Source: Allobosea vaviloviae (GTDB taxonomy: Bacteria > Pseudomonadota > Alphaproteobacteria > Rhizobiales > Beijerinckiaceae). Taken from it: DNA of 55,239 bases. The notes under the pieces were generated by a model. That model was not told the origin of the DNA and ran no database searches. It saw nothing but the letters and a program-made list of their open reading frames with translations. This document shows, piece by piece, positions 18,824 to 27,839 of the stretch (position 1 is the stretch's first letter; each line of letters opens with the position of its first letter). A program made the translations under genes and the position numbers. The stretch covers positions 1-55,239 of the forward strand of contig NZ_LGSZ01000057.1 of assembly GCF_001298265.1 (NCBI RefSeq), given 5' to 3'.

Positions 18824-19189
18824 TTAGCGGCTATTAGCCGCCCAGCCGATAAGCCAGTTGACCGTCATCGCGGCGGCCGCAAGCCAGACGATCGCGACGA
18901 AGGCCAATCCGACCCGGCTGACCGGTCGCTCAAGTCGAATATCGGCGGCTTCACGGAACTCCACCATGAGAGGGAGTGGGATCAGCCGGACGGCCAGCAG
19001 AATGCCGGCCGGCACGATCAGCAGGTCGTCCAGATAGTCAAGCACCGGAATGAAATCCGGGATAAGGTCGATTGGCGACAGCGCGTATGCTGCGACGGCC
19101 CCCGCCGTGACCTTAGCAAGTATCGGCGTACGGCCGTCCCGCGCGGCGATCCATAGTGCGACTACGTCCCGCTTTATGCGCGGGCCCAT
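18824..19189 (-). CDS. DUF1232 (YkvA-type) membrane protein
   Basis: About 121 residues from the ATG at 19189. The hallmark is AYALSPIDLIPDFIPVLDYL followed by DDLLIVPAGI. A C-terminal membrane span (VGLAFVAIVWLAAAAMTVNW) is present. The usual start IKRDVVALWIAARD is intact. The frame is open further upstream, but that part overlaps a YnfA-like fragment read in another frame and is unlikely to be coding. A decayed second copy of this gene lies at 46062-46375. Confidence 0.8.
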   Translation of the reverse strand: MGPRIKRDVVALWIAARDGRTPILAKVTAGAVAAYALSPIDLIPDFIPVLDYLDDLLIVPAGILLAVRLIPLPLMVEFREAADIRLERPVSRVGLAFVAIVWLAAAAMTVNWLIGWAANSR

Positions 19190-19211
19190 GTTTTGATGGC
19201 GTCCAAGCCCA

Positions 19212-19343
19212 TTATGCCCTTCGTGGCGCGAACATGAATATGGCGCTGCCGACCAAACAGACCGCCGCCCCGACGACGTCCCAGCGGTCCGACCTATGGC
19301 CTTTGAAGCCCCAGAGCCAGAGGATCGCGGCGACAATGTAGAC
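19212..19343 (-). pseudogene. YnfA-family (UPF0060) membrane protein, 3' fragment
   Basis: Minus-strand translation gives VYIVAAILWLWGFKGHRSDR, then WDVVGAAVCLVGSAIFMFAP and a stop (TAA at 19214-19212). This matches the last two membrane segments of YnfA/UPF0060 proteins (GGVYI..S..WLW....RPDRWD..GA..CL.GA.II...PR). A stop codon stands directly upstream of VYI in frame, so the N-terminal half is missing. YnfA proteins are small multidrug-resistance-like transporters. The fragment lies just upstream of the DUF1232 gene on the same strand. Confidence 0.75.
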
Positions 19344-19543
19344 GCGTTACTTGCTGACATTGGGACCTTGCCCATTAGCCGACGTCCGCGCTGCGCAGAT
19401 GGCATTCATACTACACATCCGCCAGTAGCCACTTGAGCGAAATGGCTTTCGGGAAACCCGGCGCGGTCCAGAAACGCGAATCGATGATCATCAGCTCTAT
19501 CGTTTGGGCTGCGACGCCACTCTCGCCGGCGCGCATGAAACTC

Positions 19544-20995
19544 TCATGCCAGAGTATTTTTGTGGATGTTCCCGGCCTTCATGATCACCTTGAAATTCTT
19601 GCCGGGGTCGCCGAGGAGCGAGAGGTCGGTAGTCGGGTCGCCGTCGACCAGCAGTATATCGGCCGATGCGCCTGCCTCGATCACGCCCAGCTTGCCGGGA
19701 TAGGGGTTACGCGGTCCAGACATCGCAAGGAGCTGGGCATTGTCATGGGTCACGAGCTTGAGCGCCTCGGCAGGGGTGAACCATTGCAATAGCTTGACGA
19801 TGTCGGTGCTCTGATTTTTCGTCGCGGCGGGGTTGAGCAGGATGTCCGAACCGAAGGCGAGCTTGACCTTGTGCTTTTTCGCCCATCTGAAGGCGTTGTC
19901 GGTCCCCGTTACGACTTGGGCCTTCTTCTCCCGAACGGCTTGGGCTGCGGTCGGCGGTGCCTCGTCGAGCGCTTGCAAGCTCAGCCAGATACCCTTGGCG
20001 CCAAGCAGCTTCATCGTCGCCTCGTCGAGAAGCTGGCCATGTTCAACGCACTTCACGCCGGCCTCGACCGCCCGGCGGACCGCACGCGGCGTGTAGGCGT
20101 GCACCGTCACATAGGTGTTCCAGTCGCTTGCGGCGTCGACCGCAGCCTTCAGCTCGTCGAACGTATACTGTGCCACGTCCAGCGGATCATAGGCCGAGGC
20201 CGCACCGCCTCCGGCCATGACTTTGATCTGCGACGCTCCCGATCGAAGGTTCTCACGTGTCGCCGTTAGGACCTCGTCACGCCCGTCTGCAATGAAGCCA
20301 GCGCCGAGCATTTCGCCCGTCGAGGCCTTGCCGCCAAAGCGGCGTGACAACTCGCTCGGAGCACGGAAATCGCCGTGGCCGGACGTCTGAGAGATCATGG
20401 CTCCACTGGCATAGATCCGCGGCCCGATCGTCTTGCCCTGGTCGATCGAACGCTTCACGGCAAACATCGGCCCGCCCATGTCTCGCACCGAAGTGAACCC
20501 GCGCAACAGGACCTGCCTGGCCTCCTCCAATGCTCGTTCGTTCAAGCTCTCGAACGTGGCTGCCGGGTCCAGCAGCTGCTGCTCGGTGCTAGCACTCATG
20601 AAGATATGGACGTGGTTGTCGATCAAGCCAGGCATCAACGTACGGCCGCCACAGTCGATCACGGTCGACCCAGGCGGCTCGGTCATCCGACCCGTTCTAA
20701 GAGCAACGATGCGGCCGCTCTCGACGAGCACGCTAGAGCCTTTGCGAACGGTCAGCGACGACCCTGTAAAAACGTTGGCATTTGTAAACAAAGTTATGGG
20801 TGATGCTGAGATCGCCTGTGCGTTGGACTCAGAAGCCAGGGCAACGCCCGAAGCGAGCGCTCCCAGCCCTGACAGGAAGCCGCGACGCGACAGATTGAAG
20901 TTGATACGCAACAACGCATTCCGCAACTCCGGCGAGCAACAGCGGCAATCGGCCTGAGGGACCAGATGCTGATACTTGCTGCCAGCACGAAACAT
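19544..20995 (-). CDS. Tat-exported metal-dependent amidohydrolase
   Basis: Up to 483 residues. A twin-arginine signal (LSRRGFLSGLGALASGVALA) begins near residue 35; a start nearer to it (around 20910) is possible. The amidohydrolase fold shows GLIDNHVHIFM (HxH metal site), a metal-region His in YVTVHAYT, CVEHGQLLD (His) and AFGSDILL (Asp). The end has the ADILLVDGDP motif of imidazolonepropionase-like prolidase/organophosphate-acid-hydrolase relatives. It probably hydrolyses a cyclic amide or dipeptide in the periplasm; the substrate is not deducible. Confidence 0.9.
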   Translation of the reverse strand: MFRAGSKYQHLVPQADCRCCSPELRNALLRINFNLSRRGFLSGLGALASGVALASESNAQAISASPITLFTNANVFTGSSLTVRKGSSVLVESGRIVALRTGRMTEPPGSTVIDCGGRTLMPGLIDNHVHIFMSASTEQQLLDPAATFESLNERALEEARQVLLRGFTSVRDMGGPMFAVKRSIDQGKTIGPRIYASGAMISQTSGHGDFRAPSELSRRFGGKASTGEMLGAGFIADGRDEVLTATRENLRSGASQIKVMAGGGAASAYDPLDVAQYTFDELKAAVDAASDWNTYVTVHAYTPRAVRRAVEAGVKCVEHGQLLDEATMKLLGAKGIWLSLQALDEAPPTAAQAVREKKAQVVTGTDNAFRWAKKHKVKLAFGSDILLNPAATKNQSTDIVKLLQWFTPAEALKLVTHDNAQLLAMSGPRNPYPGKLGVIEAGASADILLVDGDPTTDLSLLGDPGKNFKVIMKAGNIHKNTLA

Positions 20996-21162
20996 GGGGC
21001 GCTCGCTACGTCGATGGATATCAAGCTAACTGTAGGGCACGTTTGCCAGTTCGTCATCTGACAGTATGGGCCCGTTGCATGCGGATGAGGCCGAAACGGC
21101 GATCGACTGTCACTTTCCATTTAAATCCTGTGCCCTCGGTTGAGGATATGGATTGACGCAGC

Positions 21163-21939
21163 ATGACATTCACATTCCGCCACCTGACATCGAGCGCGGC
21201 GGCGCTTCTTGCCGATCATGATGAGCGGCGCATCCGCGCCATCCGGTCGCGTCGGTGGGTTCTTTATCCTCGCGCCAAGCAGGCGCTCGATCGCCTGCAT
21301 GGACTTCTCGACCAGCCGCGTGGCACGCGAATGCCATCCATCGCCATCTATGGTGACAGCGGCATGGGCAAGACCATGATCATGAAGCAATTCCGGGACG
21401 AACACCCGCCAAGCTTCAACACCGTAACCGGCGTGCTGACGACGCCAGTTCTTGCAATGGAGATGACGAGCCGACCAGGCGAACGGCGGTTTTACGCCGA
21501 ACTGCTGACGCTATTGGGGGCTCCATCGCGGCCGCGCGCGGACATCTCCCAGATGGAGCAGGCAGCCATGCGGATCATGGAGGCCATCGGCGTCCAAGTT
21601 CTCGTGATCGACGAGGTCCACAACCTTCTGGCCGGCAGCTACCGCGAGCAGCGCATCGTGCTCAACACGCTTCGCTTCCTGAGCAACCGACTGCAAATCT
21701 CCCTCGTCTGCTTCGGGGTCAATGAAGCACGCGAGGCGATCAGCGGCGACGTGCAGTTGGCGCGGCGTTTCGAGCAGCTGACCTTGAGCCGGTGGGCAGC
21801 GAACGAGCAATTTGAAGCTTTGATCGGCTCGATCCTGCGCAACATGCCACTTCGCCACCCTTCCGTGCTAACGCCAAACGCACTGCGCCGCATTCTCCAG
21901 ATCACGGATGGCATTACAGCTCGACCCTTGGATCGATGA
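21163..21939 (+). pseudogene. tniB: TniB-like transposition ATPase, 3' truncated
   Basis: The frame encodes 258 residues. Walker A is YGDSGMGKT, Walker B is VLVIDEVHNLL, and FLSNRLQISLVCFGV..A and LARRFEQLTL are typical of TniB/TnsC-like AAA ATPases of Tn5053/Tn402-type elements. The expected continuation after ITDGITAR (about 40-60 residues) is replaced near 21920 by ISL3 transposase sequence in another frame. The last residues (PLDR) are therefore foreign. TniA and TniQ are absent. The ATPase core is intact, so a truncated product may be made. Confidence 0.85.
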
Positions 21940-22165
21940 CGTCATCAGCACAGGCCTCGCTGCTGTCTCGTGTTTCGCCCGAGTTCTGCGCCGTGATCGC
22001 GACGCAATCCGGAATGCGATCCAACTGCCCTGGAGCAATGGTCAGGCGGAGGGGCAGATCAACCGGCTGAAGACCATCAAACGCGCCATGTATGGCCGCG
22101 CAGGTCCAGAACTTATCAGGGCTCGCATGTTTCCGCTCCACCACGCCGAACATCACAGAAAGTGA
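21926..22165 (+). pseudogene. ISL3-family transposase remnant (C-terminal end)
   Basis: The frame reads LDPWIDDVISTGLAAVSCFA, then RVLRRDRDAIRNAIQLPWSN, GQAEGQINRLKTIKRAMYGR. PWSNGQAEGQ.NRLK.IKR.MYGRA is the hallmark C-terminal end of ISL3 transposases. Only about 75 residues remain, and the DNA upstream is tniB. A transposon end or recombination joined the two. Confidence 0.8.
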
Positions 22166-22175
22166 GGCAGAACCC

Positions 22176-22844
22176 CTAACGTGTTTCCCCGCCCAGCCCA
22201 TTCTGAGGCTTTGAGCAGACTTCTTTCTCCGCCTTGCGGAGTCCCGCCCGCACTCGCATCCAGATATCGGCCATGAGCGCCCCGGGAATCGTCGTGCTGT
22301 CGCGTCTCGTGCGGTGCATGAGCTGCCGGTCGCCCGTCGCCAGCAAAGTGTCCCTGGCCAGAGCGTTTTGGCTGAACTTCGCGCGACAGGCTTCGAGCAT
22401 GAGCCGGCGGTGCGCTGCGGTGCCGGAGACGACGATTTGGTCGTTCAAGGTAAAGCTGGCGGGTTCGCTGCGGCCGCGCGTGGCCATCTTGGCATCTTTG
22501 CCCCAGAGTTTGGCGACGCGGAGCCGATCGGCGTCGGTGTCGAATTTGAGGCTCTGCCAGAAGCCCTCGATGCTGGCATAGGCCTGCCCCCACAACACGA
22601 AGGGCGTTTCGGCGAGGTTGCTGATCGGCTGCCAGCGATCGGCGTGATCGAAGACGACGTTGATGGGTTCGCGGCAAGCCTGGTCCTTCGGGCCGAGATC
22701 ATGCAGGGAAATCCCTTTTGCGCCTCCGCCGAGCACGTTCAGAACATGATCGGCCATGGCCAGTTGCCAATCGAAAAGCTCGCGCTTCTCGTCATCGGTC
22801 TCCGGCACGAGAGCCAGAAGGCCCGTCTTCAGGATGACCCGCAT
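22176..22844 (-). CDS. NADAR-superfamily protein (divergent)
   Basis: A 222-residue protein; the ATG at 22844 follows GAGGAG by 10 bases. After an unusual N-terminal part (VPETDDEKRELFDWQLAMAD) the body follows the NADAR pattern: ISNLAETPFVLWGQAYASIE, GFWQSLKF, KFSQNALARDTLLATGD and GALMADIWMRVR. The usual D.FWG.G..G.N segment is replaced by RRDSTTIPG, so the active site is divergent or lost. NADAR proteins act on NAD derivatives, riboflavin intermediates or ADP-ribose adducts. It lies 139 bases downstream of a canonical NADAR gene on the same strand. Confidence 0.75.
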   Translation of the reverse strand: MRVILKTGLLALVPETDDEKRELFDWQLAMADHVLNVLGGGAKGISLHDLGPKDQACREPINVVFDHADRWQPISNLAETPFVLWGQAYASIEGFWQSLKFDTDADRLRVAKLWGKDAKMATRGRSEPASFTLNDQIVVSGTAAHRRLMLEACRAKFSQNALARDTLLATGDRQLMHRTRRDSTTIPGALMADIWMRVRAGLRKAEKEVCSKPQNGLGGETR

Positions 22845-22983
22845 GTGGCGTGCACTCCTCGGCATTTCAGTGAAACCAGATCCGCGCCGGCCGGCGGATG
22901 GGAGAGAACAGCCGGCGGCGGATTCACGGCGCAGCCATTCCATCGGAGCGCAACGTGCCGGGATGCCGACCCGTCGCCGCCCA

Positions 22984-23496
22984 TCAGGAGGACCGCCGCC
23001 TGAGATGCTCGCGAACCTCCATCAGCACGCGGCCGGCCCAGTTGGGACCGCCACCATCCTTGCCGATGCCCCAGAAGCCGTCGCTTTCGGAATCCTCGAT
23101 CAGCTCGGCATCGCCAGTCGCCAGCAGCCGGGCCGCCAGGTCGGGGTACCGTGCATATTTGGCGTGATCGCCTCGCTTCATGATCTCAAGCTTGGCGTCC
23201 TCCCAATCCGCGCGCGGGCGCTGGCCGTTCTGCGCGAACCACGAGCCGCTCGCGAGCCGGGCCTTGGCATCCGGCGGCGCCGATAGGCGTTTCACATGTC
23301 CCGGGTGCTGCGCCGCGCGAATGGCCGCGCGGTAGGCATGACTTGGCGATTTCTGGGCTTGGTAGAAATGCTCGACCGTCGGCCAGATTTCTCCGTCGAT
23401 CTCGATCGGGCTCGAATGGAAATGCGACAGGAAACCGAACGCCTCGCGGTCGCGGCGGTAGTACAGGATGCGGTTGTCCGCAGGAATCGCGATCAT
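22984..23496 (-). CDS. NADAR family protein (YbiA/DUF1768-like)
   Basis: A 170-residue protein with all NADAR landmarks: FGFLSHFHSSPIEIDGEIWP, TVEHFYQAQK, RPRADWEDAKLEIM, LLATGDAELIEDS and DGFWGIGKDGGG with VLMEVREHL at the end. The length is normal for the family. Known: YbiA-type members are N-glycosidases in riboflavin-pathway damage control, and other NADAR enzymes remove ADP-ribose from DNA. It lies 34 bases downstream of a small exported-protein gene and 139 bases upstream of the second NADAR gene. Confidence 0.9.
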   Translation of the reverse strand: MIAIPADNRILYYRRDREAFGFLSHFHSSPIEIDGEIWPTVEHFYQAQKSPSHAYRAAIRAAQHPGHVKRLSAPPDAKARLASGSWFAQNGQRPRADWEDAKLEIMKRGDHAKYARYPDLAARLLATGDAELIEDSESDGFWGIGKDGGGPNWAGRVLMEVREHLRRRSS

Positions 23497-23530
23497 GTCT
23501 GGCTTCCGCCCTTAGATAGGGAACTGGACG

Positions 23531-23869
23531 TTATATCCGATGCAGTCGGCACCTATCGAAACGAGGCACGGCTTGTTGCGGCACAAACGAGCGCGAAAAC
23601 AGGGTGACGATGCACAGCCCGTCCCTGAGTTCGGCGGACGCGTTTACCGGCAGTCCCGGAGAGGCGAGCGCGGCCTTCTCCGCCTGACTCGCGTCGTCTG
23701 CCGCACGCGGCCTATGCCGATCCCAGACTTGGCGGCAGCTCTCGCCGGGCGCCGGCATCAGGCGATAGATCCGCTCCGTGCGATAGGTGTTGCCCGCCTC
23801 CACCGGGGCGACCCCGCTCAGGACCAGCAGCCCGAGCACCGCGAGAGCGAAACATGATCGATGGCGCAT
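23531..23869 (-). CDS. Small exported hypothetical protein
   Basis: A 112-residue protein with a clear Sec signal peptide (SCFALAVLGLLVLSGVAPVEA). The mature part has three Cys (ESCRQVW, DGLCIVTL, DRCRL) that could form disulfides. It is followed by the NADAR gene after 34 bases on the same strand, so they may be co-transcribed although they act in different compartments. No family recognised. Confidence 0.6.
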   Translation of the reverse strand: MRHRSCFALAVLGLLVLSGVAPVEAGNTYRTERIYRLMPAPGESCRQVWDRHRPRAADDASQAEKAALASPGLPVNASAELRDGLCIVTLFSRSFVPQQAVPRFDRCRLHRI

Positions 23870-24095
23870 CGCGGGGCCTCCTCGGCGGGTTCAGCTTCGC
23901 GACCTTGCCATCGGCGCGCGAACACGTGCATTGCCGGAGCTTGCATCGCCTTGCAGATCCTCGGCGCACCTGCCCACGCGCGCGTGACGGGACATGCGGA
24001 TCTGCTGGGGCAACTCCGCGCAAGCCTCCGCAATCGCCCCGAGAGCGGGTGGTGACTATCGTCCCGGCATCGCAACTGGATCGGGAGACGCGGTC

Positions 24096-24509
24096 ATGTT
24101 TCGCAGGATTTCGACCTTGGCCATCGTCCTCACGCTCTCGGCGGGGACGGTCCGCGGGGAAAACTTCAGCAGTTCGGGCTACAACGTGCCAGCGGCGATC
24201 GACATCCTCGTCTCCGCCGATGTCGCGAAGATCGCGCGATCGGACGTGGCGGTGAAAGAGCTGTTCATGGCCTACAGCGTCGGCTTCGCTATGGTGCTGA
24301 CGTCGAAATGGTCGGAGGACTGGCCGACCGGCAGCGACACCGTCATGATATCGAAGATGCGCGATTTCGCGCTGGGCGGCTCGACGGAGGCGCGCGTCAT
24401 TCTGGTCAAGGGCACTCGCGATGCCGAAATCTTCATCGCCCGCAATGGACGGCAGTCCGCCGCCGCCCGCCGCGTGCTCACCGTCCTGAAGTCGCTGACG
24501 ATCGCCTGA
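24096..24509 (+). CDS. Exported hypothetical protein
   Basis: A 137-residue protein with signal peptide (ISTLAIVLTLSAGTVRG) and a mature part with two amphipathic helices (VSADVAKIARSDVAVKELFM) and a C-terminal strand region (ARVILVKGTRDAEIFIARNG). It is followed by a strong terminator-like hairpin at 24553. A single-gene unit; no family recognised. Confidence 0.6.
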   Translation: MFRRISTLAIVLTLSAGTVRGENFSSSGYNVPAAIDILVSADVAKIARSDVAVKELFMAYSVGFAMVLTSKWSEDWPTGSDTVMISKMRDFALGGSTEARVILVKGTRDAEIFIARNGRQSAAARRVLTVLKSLTIA

Positions 24510-24552
24510 CCGGCTCATCCCGCCCGGAGAGAACGGCACCGAGCCTGACGCT

Positions 24553-24580
24553 GGGACCGCCCCAAAGGGCGGTCCCTTCT
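24553..24580 (+). terminator. Rho-independent-type terminator
   Basis: GGGACCGCCC-CAAA-GGGCGGTCCC is a perfect 10-bp stem with a 4-base loop, followed by TTCTCGT. It lies 44 bases after the stop of the exported protein gene. The trailing T-run is short, as often in GC-rich alphaproteobacteria. Confidence 0.75.
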
Positions 24581-24635
24581 CGTATCGACGCTGCATGACC
24601 GGCGATCCCATCGACCTCTCCGCGATGCGCACGCC

Positions 24636-25721
24636 TCAGGGTCTAGCCGCATGCCAGCCATTCGCCGCGACGGACTCGTCTCGGACGCCGTAATAGCTGA
24701 CGAGCGCATCGAGCTCGCGCAGCCGCAGCTTGTAGGCGGCGTCGAGGCAACCCTCGACCGCGGTCTGGCCATAGACCCGACCATAGGTGTGGAAATCGAC
24801 GATCACGCGCCCGCTGGGCTCCATGCGCTGCGGGGGCGTCGTCGCCAGCCGTTCGCAATTGTCCCGGTAGCTCGTCCAACGGGACTGCTCCGCGTTGAGC
24901 GCTTTCATGTCGATCCGTGCGCCCAGCTCCTTCAAGGCCTTGGTGATGCCGACATCGGAGCGTCCGAAGCCGAGATCATTGCAAACGATCTTCTTCACCG
25001 TCGAGGGTGTGGCGGCGGCCGAGCAGTCGATCGTCGACAGCTCCTCCGCCTTAAAAGCCTGCTGCGGCCGCGACGCGATCGTGATGACCTTCCAGTTTCG
25101 CAATTCGGTATCGGTGACGAGCTTCATGCCCTCCGAACCGAACTGGAGCGCAGCGTCGGCCATCTCGCTGCTGCCGAGCATCTCACGCACATAGATCGTG
25201 AAATTGGAGGACAGCCATTGCGTCTGCTCCATCAGTCGACGGCCCTGGTCCGGAAGCACTGTCGGCGCTCCTTGGCCGGGCGAGATCGAGTGTATCCCGT
25301 ATATGCCCGAAACGCTGCGCGACACGCCCCCGATGAACGCCATCGAGCAGGCTGAATGACATTCGGCGCCGGCGGGCACGACAGTGTCGAAACCGCGTTG
25401 GCGCATGAAAATGCCGAGCCTGATGCCTCCCACCGCGCTGCCGCCATTCGAGTTGAGCCGGACACGGATGCGCGTGCCGTGGCTGAACACGCGGTCCACG
25501 ATGTCGAGGCTTCCGGTCGCGCCTTTGGGTTTTTCGATCAGCGCCAGCAGCCGTTCCGCATCGTCGGCGACGACCGGCCCCTCGGCTCTGTAGACCACTG
25601 CCTTGTCGAGGAGGTCGATGCTTTGCGTCCATTCCATCGCGCCGGTTGGCATGGCGGCGGACGCCATGGCGGTCGCGAGCAGGATCGAAAAGAGGTGTCC
25701 GGGTTTCCAGGATCTTGTCAT
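24636..25721 (-). CDS. Exported ClpP/crotonase-like protein with LprI-like C-terminal domain
   Basis: A 361-residue protein from the ATG at 25721. The order is a signal peptide (LFSILLATAMASAAMPTGAM), a ClpP-like COG3904-type domain (RIRVRLNSNGGSAVGGIRLG, then ECHSACSMAFIGG with the likely nucleophile Ser, and YGIHS with a His), and a C-terminal LprI/DUF1311-like unit (DCSAAATPSTVKKIVCNDLG, LNAEQSRWTSYRDNCE). LprI-like domains inhibit lysozyme in some bacteria; the ClpP-like domain may be a peptidase or a binding fold. The combination suggests an envelope role. Confidence 0.75.
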   Translation of the reverse strand: MTRSWKPGHLFSILLATAMASAAMPTGAMEWTQSIDLLDKAVVYRAEGPVVADDAERLLALIEKPKGATGSLDIVDRVFSHGTRIRVRLNSNGGSAVGGIRLGIFMRQRGFDTVVPAGAECHSACSMAFIGGVSRSVSGIYGIHSISPGQGAPTVLPDQGRRLMEQTQWLSSNFTIYVREMLGSSEMADAALQFGSEGMKLVTDTELRNWKVITIASRPQQAFKAEELSTIDCSAAATPSTVKKIVCNDLGFGRSDVGITKALKELGARIDMKALNAEQSRWTSYRDNCERLATTPPQRMEPSGRVIVDFHTYGRVYGQTAVEGCLDAAYKLRLRELDALVSYYGVRDESVAANGWHAARP

Positions 25722-25895
25722 AGGCGGTACCCCATTTTGTTGGATCTGCCGGGCTGACTTGACGAGACGTCGCAAGATCATGAAGGGCGTCTCGCTCCAA
25801 CACGGTCGTGCCCGGAATTCAGCGCTCGGAGGCACCTCCGCACCATTGCCGGCGCTTGCCAGGCCTTGGGAGGGTTCCACTTCCAAGATTTGCGT

Positions 25896-26660
25896 TCACG
25901 GCGCCGTCTCGCCTTGCACGACGGCGACAAAGCTGCAGACTGAACCGTCAGGGCTGCAGACAAAGGTCGGGGTTGATTCGGAAGGTGAAGCCGCGCAGGC
26001 CCACACGGCCTGATAGGTCATCTCCTCGTAAAGCCGCATTGCCCGGGCCTGCACGTGGCGCAGCGCGTCGATCCTGTCCTGGAACGGCGCATAAATGCGG
26101 ACCTGCTCGGCGCGCCTCAACCGGTTCGCCTCATCGACTGTCATCTCCCCGACAGACCCGAGACGAGCATCGAGCGCTTGAAGCTTGGCGCCGGCGGCGG
26201 CCATGAAGGGCGCGAGCGCGGCGCTGGCAGGTTCCATCATCGCATCGACGGCGGCTTGCGCCTCGTCGACAAGGGAGCGGAAGGCGATGTCGGGCGCGGT
26301 CTCAGCCGGTTCGCCCGATCCGCCGAGGACGCCGCGCATGAAGAGATTCAGATCGTCGAAGTCATGGAAGCCGGCACGCCGCTCCAGCAGATTGCCGTTG
26401 CGGAAGAACAGCAGTTCGGGAAAGCGCTCGACGGCATGACATTCGAGAAAGCCGGGAGCGGTCGCAGGCTCGGCGAGCCGCAGCGCGACGGAGAGCCGTA
26501 AGGCCAGGTGCCGAACGATCGGCCTCATCAGAGTGCAGGGCACACAATCGTCCATCGCAGCGAGAACGAACAGGTCCGCGCCGTTCCCGATCAGCCCCGC
26601 GAGCGCCTCCTCGGAGCGCTGCGGATAGTCGGTCTCACCGAGGGGCTGCGCTGCGGTCAT
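25896..26660 (-). CDS. Thioredoxin-fold protein with helical C-terminal extension
   Basis: About 254 residues. The start at 26660 is preferred because GGAG stands 6 bases upstream; an ATG at 26672 is possible. The N-terminal 110 residues are a thioredoxin fold with an active-site-like CVPC (Cys about 39 and 42) and the cis-Pro strand ERFPELLFFRNG. The C-terminal 140 residues are helical and charged, with three Cys near the end (VWACAAS, TFVCSPDGSVCSF). No signal peptide, so probably cytoplasmic. It precedes the gene at 24636 on the same strand by 174 bases. Confidence 0.7.
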   Translation of the reverse strand: MTAAQPLGETDYPQRSEEALAGLIGNGADLFVLAAMDDCVPCTLMRPIVRHLALRLSVALRLAEPATAPGFLECHAVERFPELLFFRNGNLLERRAGFHDFDDLNLFMRGVLGGSGEPAETAPDIAFRSLVDEAQAAVDAMMEPASAALAPFMAAAGAKLQALDARLGSVGEMTVDEANRLRRAEQVRIYAPFQDRIDALRHVQARAMRLYEEMTYQAVWACAASPSESTPTFVCSPDGSVCSFVAVVQGETAP

Positions 26661-26747
26661 CGAAGTCTCCATCGCATGCAGGCGTCAAATCGGCTTTTGA
26701 TGTCGCACAGGCTTTCCCGAACACCGCATTTCCCGTTTCGGGCTGCT

Positions 26748-27647
26748 TTAGACGCGAACCTCGTACTCGGCTCCGCTCGCGGTAACAGCCTCCGGCTTGC
26801 GGCGCTGGAGACGGCGCAGATTGGTCAGGAAGCGGCTGGTCTGCGCCTCGTCGAGCGCGTCCGGATCGGCCGAGGCGCCGCGCGGGTCGAGAGCGGCCCG
26901 GGCCGTTTCGTCCCAGAGCAGGACGCTGGTGGCGAGGAAGCGACCGGGCGTCGGATTGATCGGGGCGGCCTGCGGCATCAGGAGAAGTTCGCCCTCGACG
27001 AAAGCGGGGCGCGAGGGTGACGGAAGCCAGGACAACGTTTCGCTCCAGTTGAAATCCCATGAATGTTGGCCAAGCGGCCGGGGGTCGCGCGCCAGGAAGG
27101 TGTAGGCCATGGCCGGCTGGCGATCGATGCCGCGCACCGCGAGCCGGCCCTTGTGCTTGCCGGCCTCGAAGATGATCGGCCCCTCGCCGCCCGACGGCAG
27201 GAACCCGCCCATGCTGCGGGTCATCGAGAACCGTTCGACCACGAGACGGGCCGATCCCGGCTGGCCGAAAGCAGGCGCGAGGTCCGATAGCAGGGCCTGC
27301 TGGGCCCGGTCGCGCGAATCCGCATCCGAAGTCTCCACGATCGCCTCCAGCCTGCGGATGAAGGCATGCAGTGGCAGTGTCAGGTCCCCGGGCTTGAGCC
27401 CGGCATCGAGCGCCGGCAATCCGCGGCCGCGCCGGCTGGTATCCAGCCGCTTGTTGATGATGCTGGCCAGTTCGACGGCGATCTCCGGCGAGCAGCCATA
27501 GTCGCCATAGATCAGCTTGGAGAATTTCGGCGCGCCCTCGCGCCCTTCGCCGAAGATCTGAGCTCCGATCTGGGCATCCGACAGCGGCATGCCGATGAGT
27601 TCGCGGAAAGCACGCCACTTCAGATAAAGGTTCGGTATCGCGCTCAT
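26748..27647 (-). CDS. Hypothetical protein with HTH-like N-terminus
   Basis: A 299-residue protein from the ATG at 27647. The N-terminal 60 residues (LYLKWRAFRELIGMPLSDAQ, GAQIFGEGREGAPKFSKLIY) resemble a helix-turn-helix or DNA-binding-like domain. The rest has an Asp/Trp-rich strand region (HSWDFNWSETLSWLPSPSRP) without family hit that I can name. It has no signal peptide. It is followed after 87 bases by the thioredoxin-fold gene on the same strand and may regulate or accompany it. Confidence 0.55.
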   Translation of the reverse strand: MSAIPNLYLKWRAFRELIGMPLSDAQIGAQIFGEGREGAPKFSKLIYGDYGCSPEIAVELASIINKRLDTSRRGRGLPALDAGLKPGDLTLPLHAFIRRLEAIVETSDADSRDRAQQALLSDLAPAFGQPGSARLVVERFSMTRSMGGFLPSGGEGPIIFEAGKHKGRLAVRGIDRQPAMAYTFLARDPRPLGQHSWDFNWSETLSWLPSPSRPAFVEGELLLMPQAAPINPTPGRFLATSVLLWDETARAALDPRGASADPDALDEAQTSRFLTNLRRLQRRKPEAVTASGAEYEVRV

Positions 27648-27839
27648 GGCTATCAGCAACCCGCACACGGGATCGTGGCCGCAGCTTGGAGCCGCCTTGC
27701 CGCTGCTGTCCAGCGGCAAGATGCTGTCGTGCAACCTCCGACAAGCACCCGCATGACGGCGCAATGGCGTTCGCGAGCCTGTCGTGGCTTCTCGGCTGAC
27801 GGTGCGGCCGGTGCCGCACGTCAGATGGGAGATCGTGCC

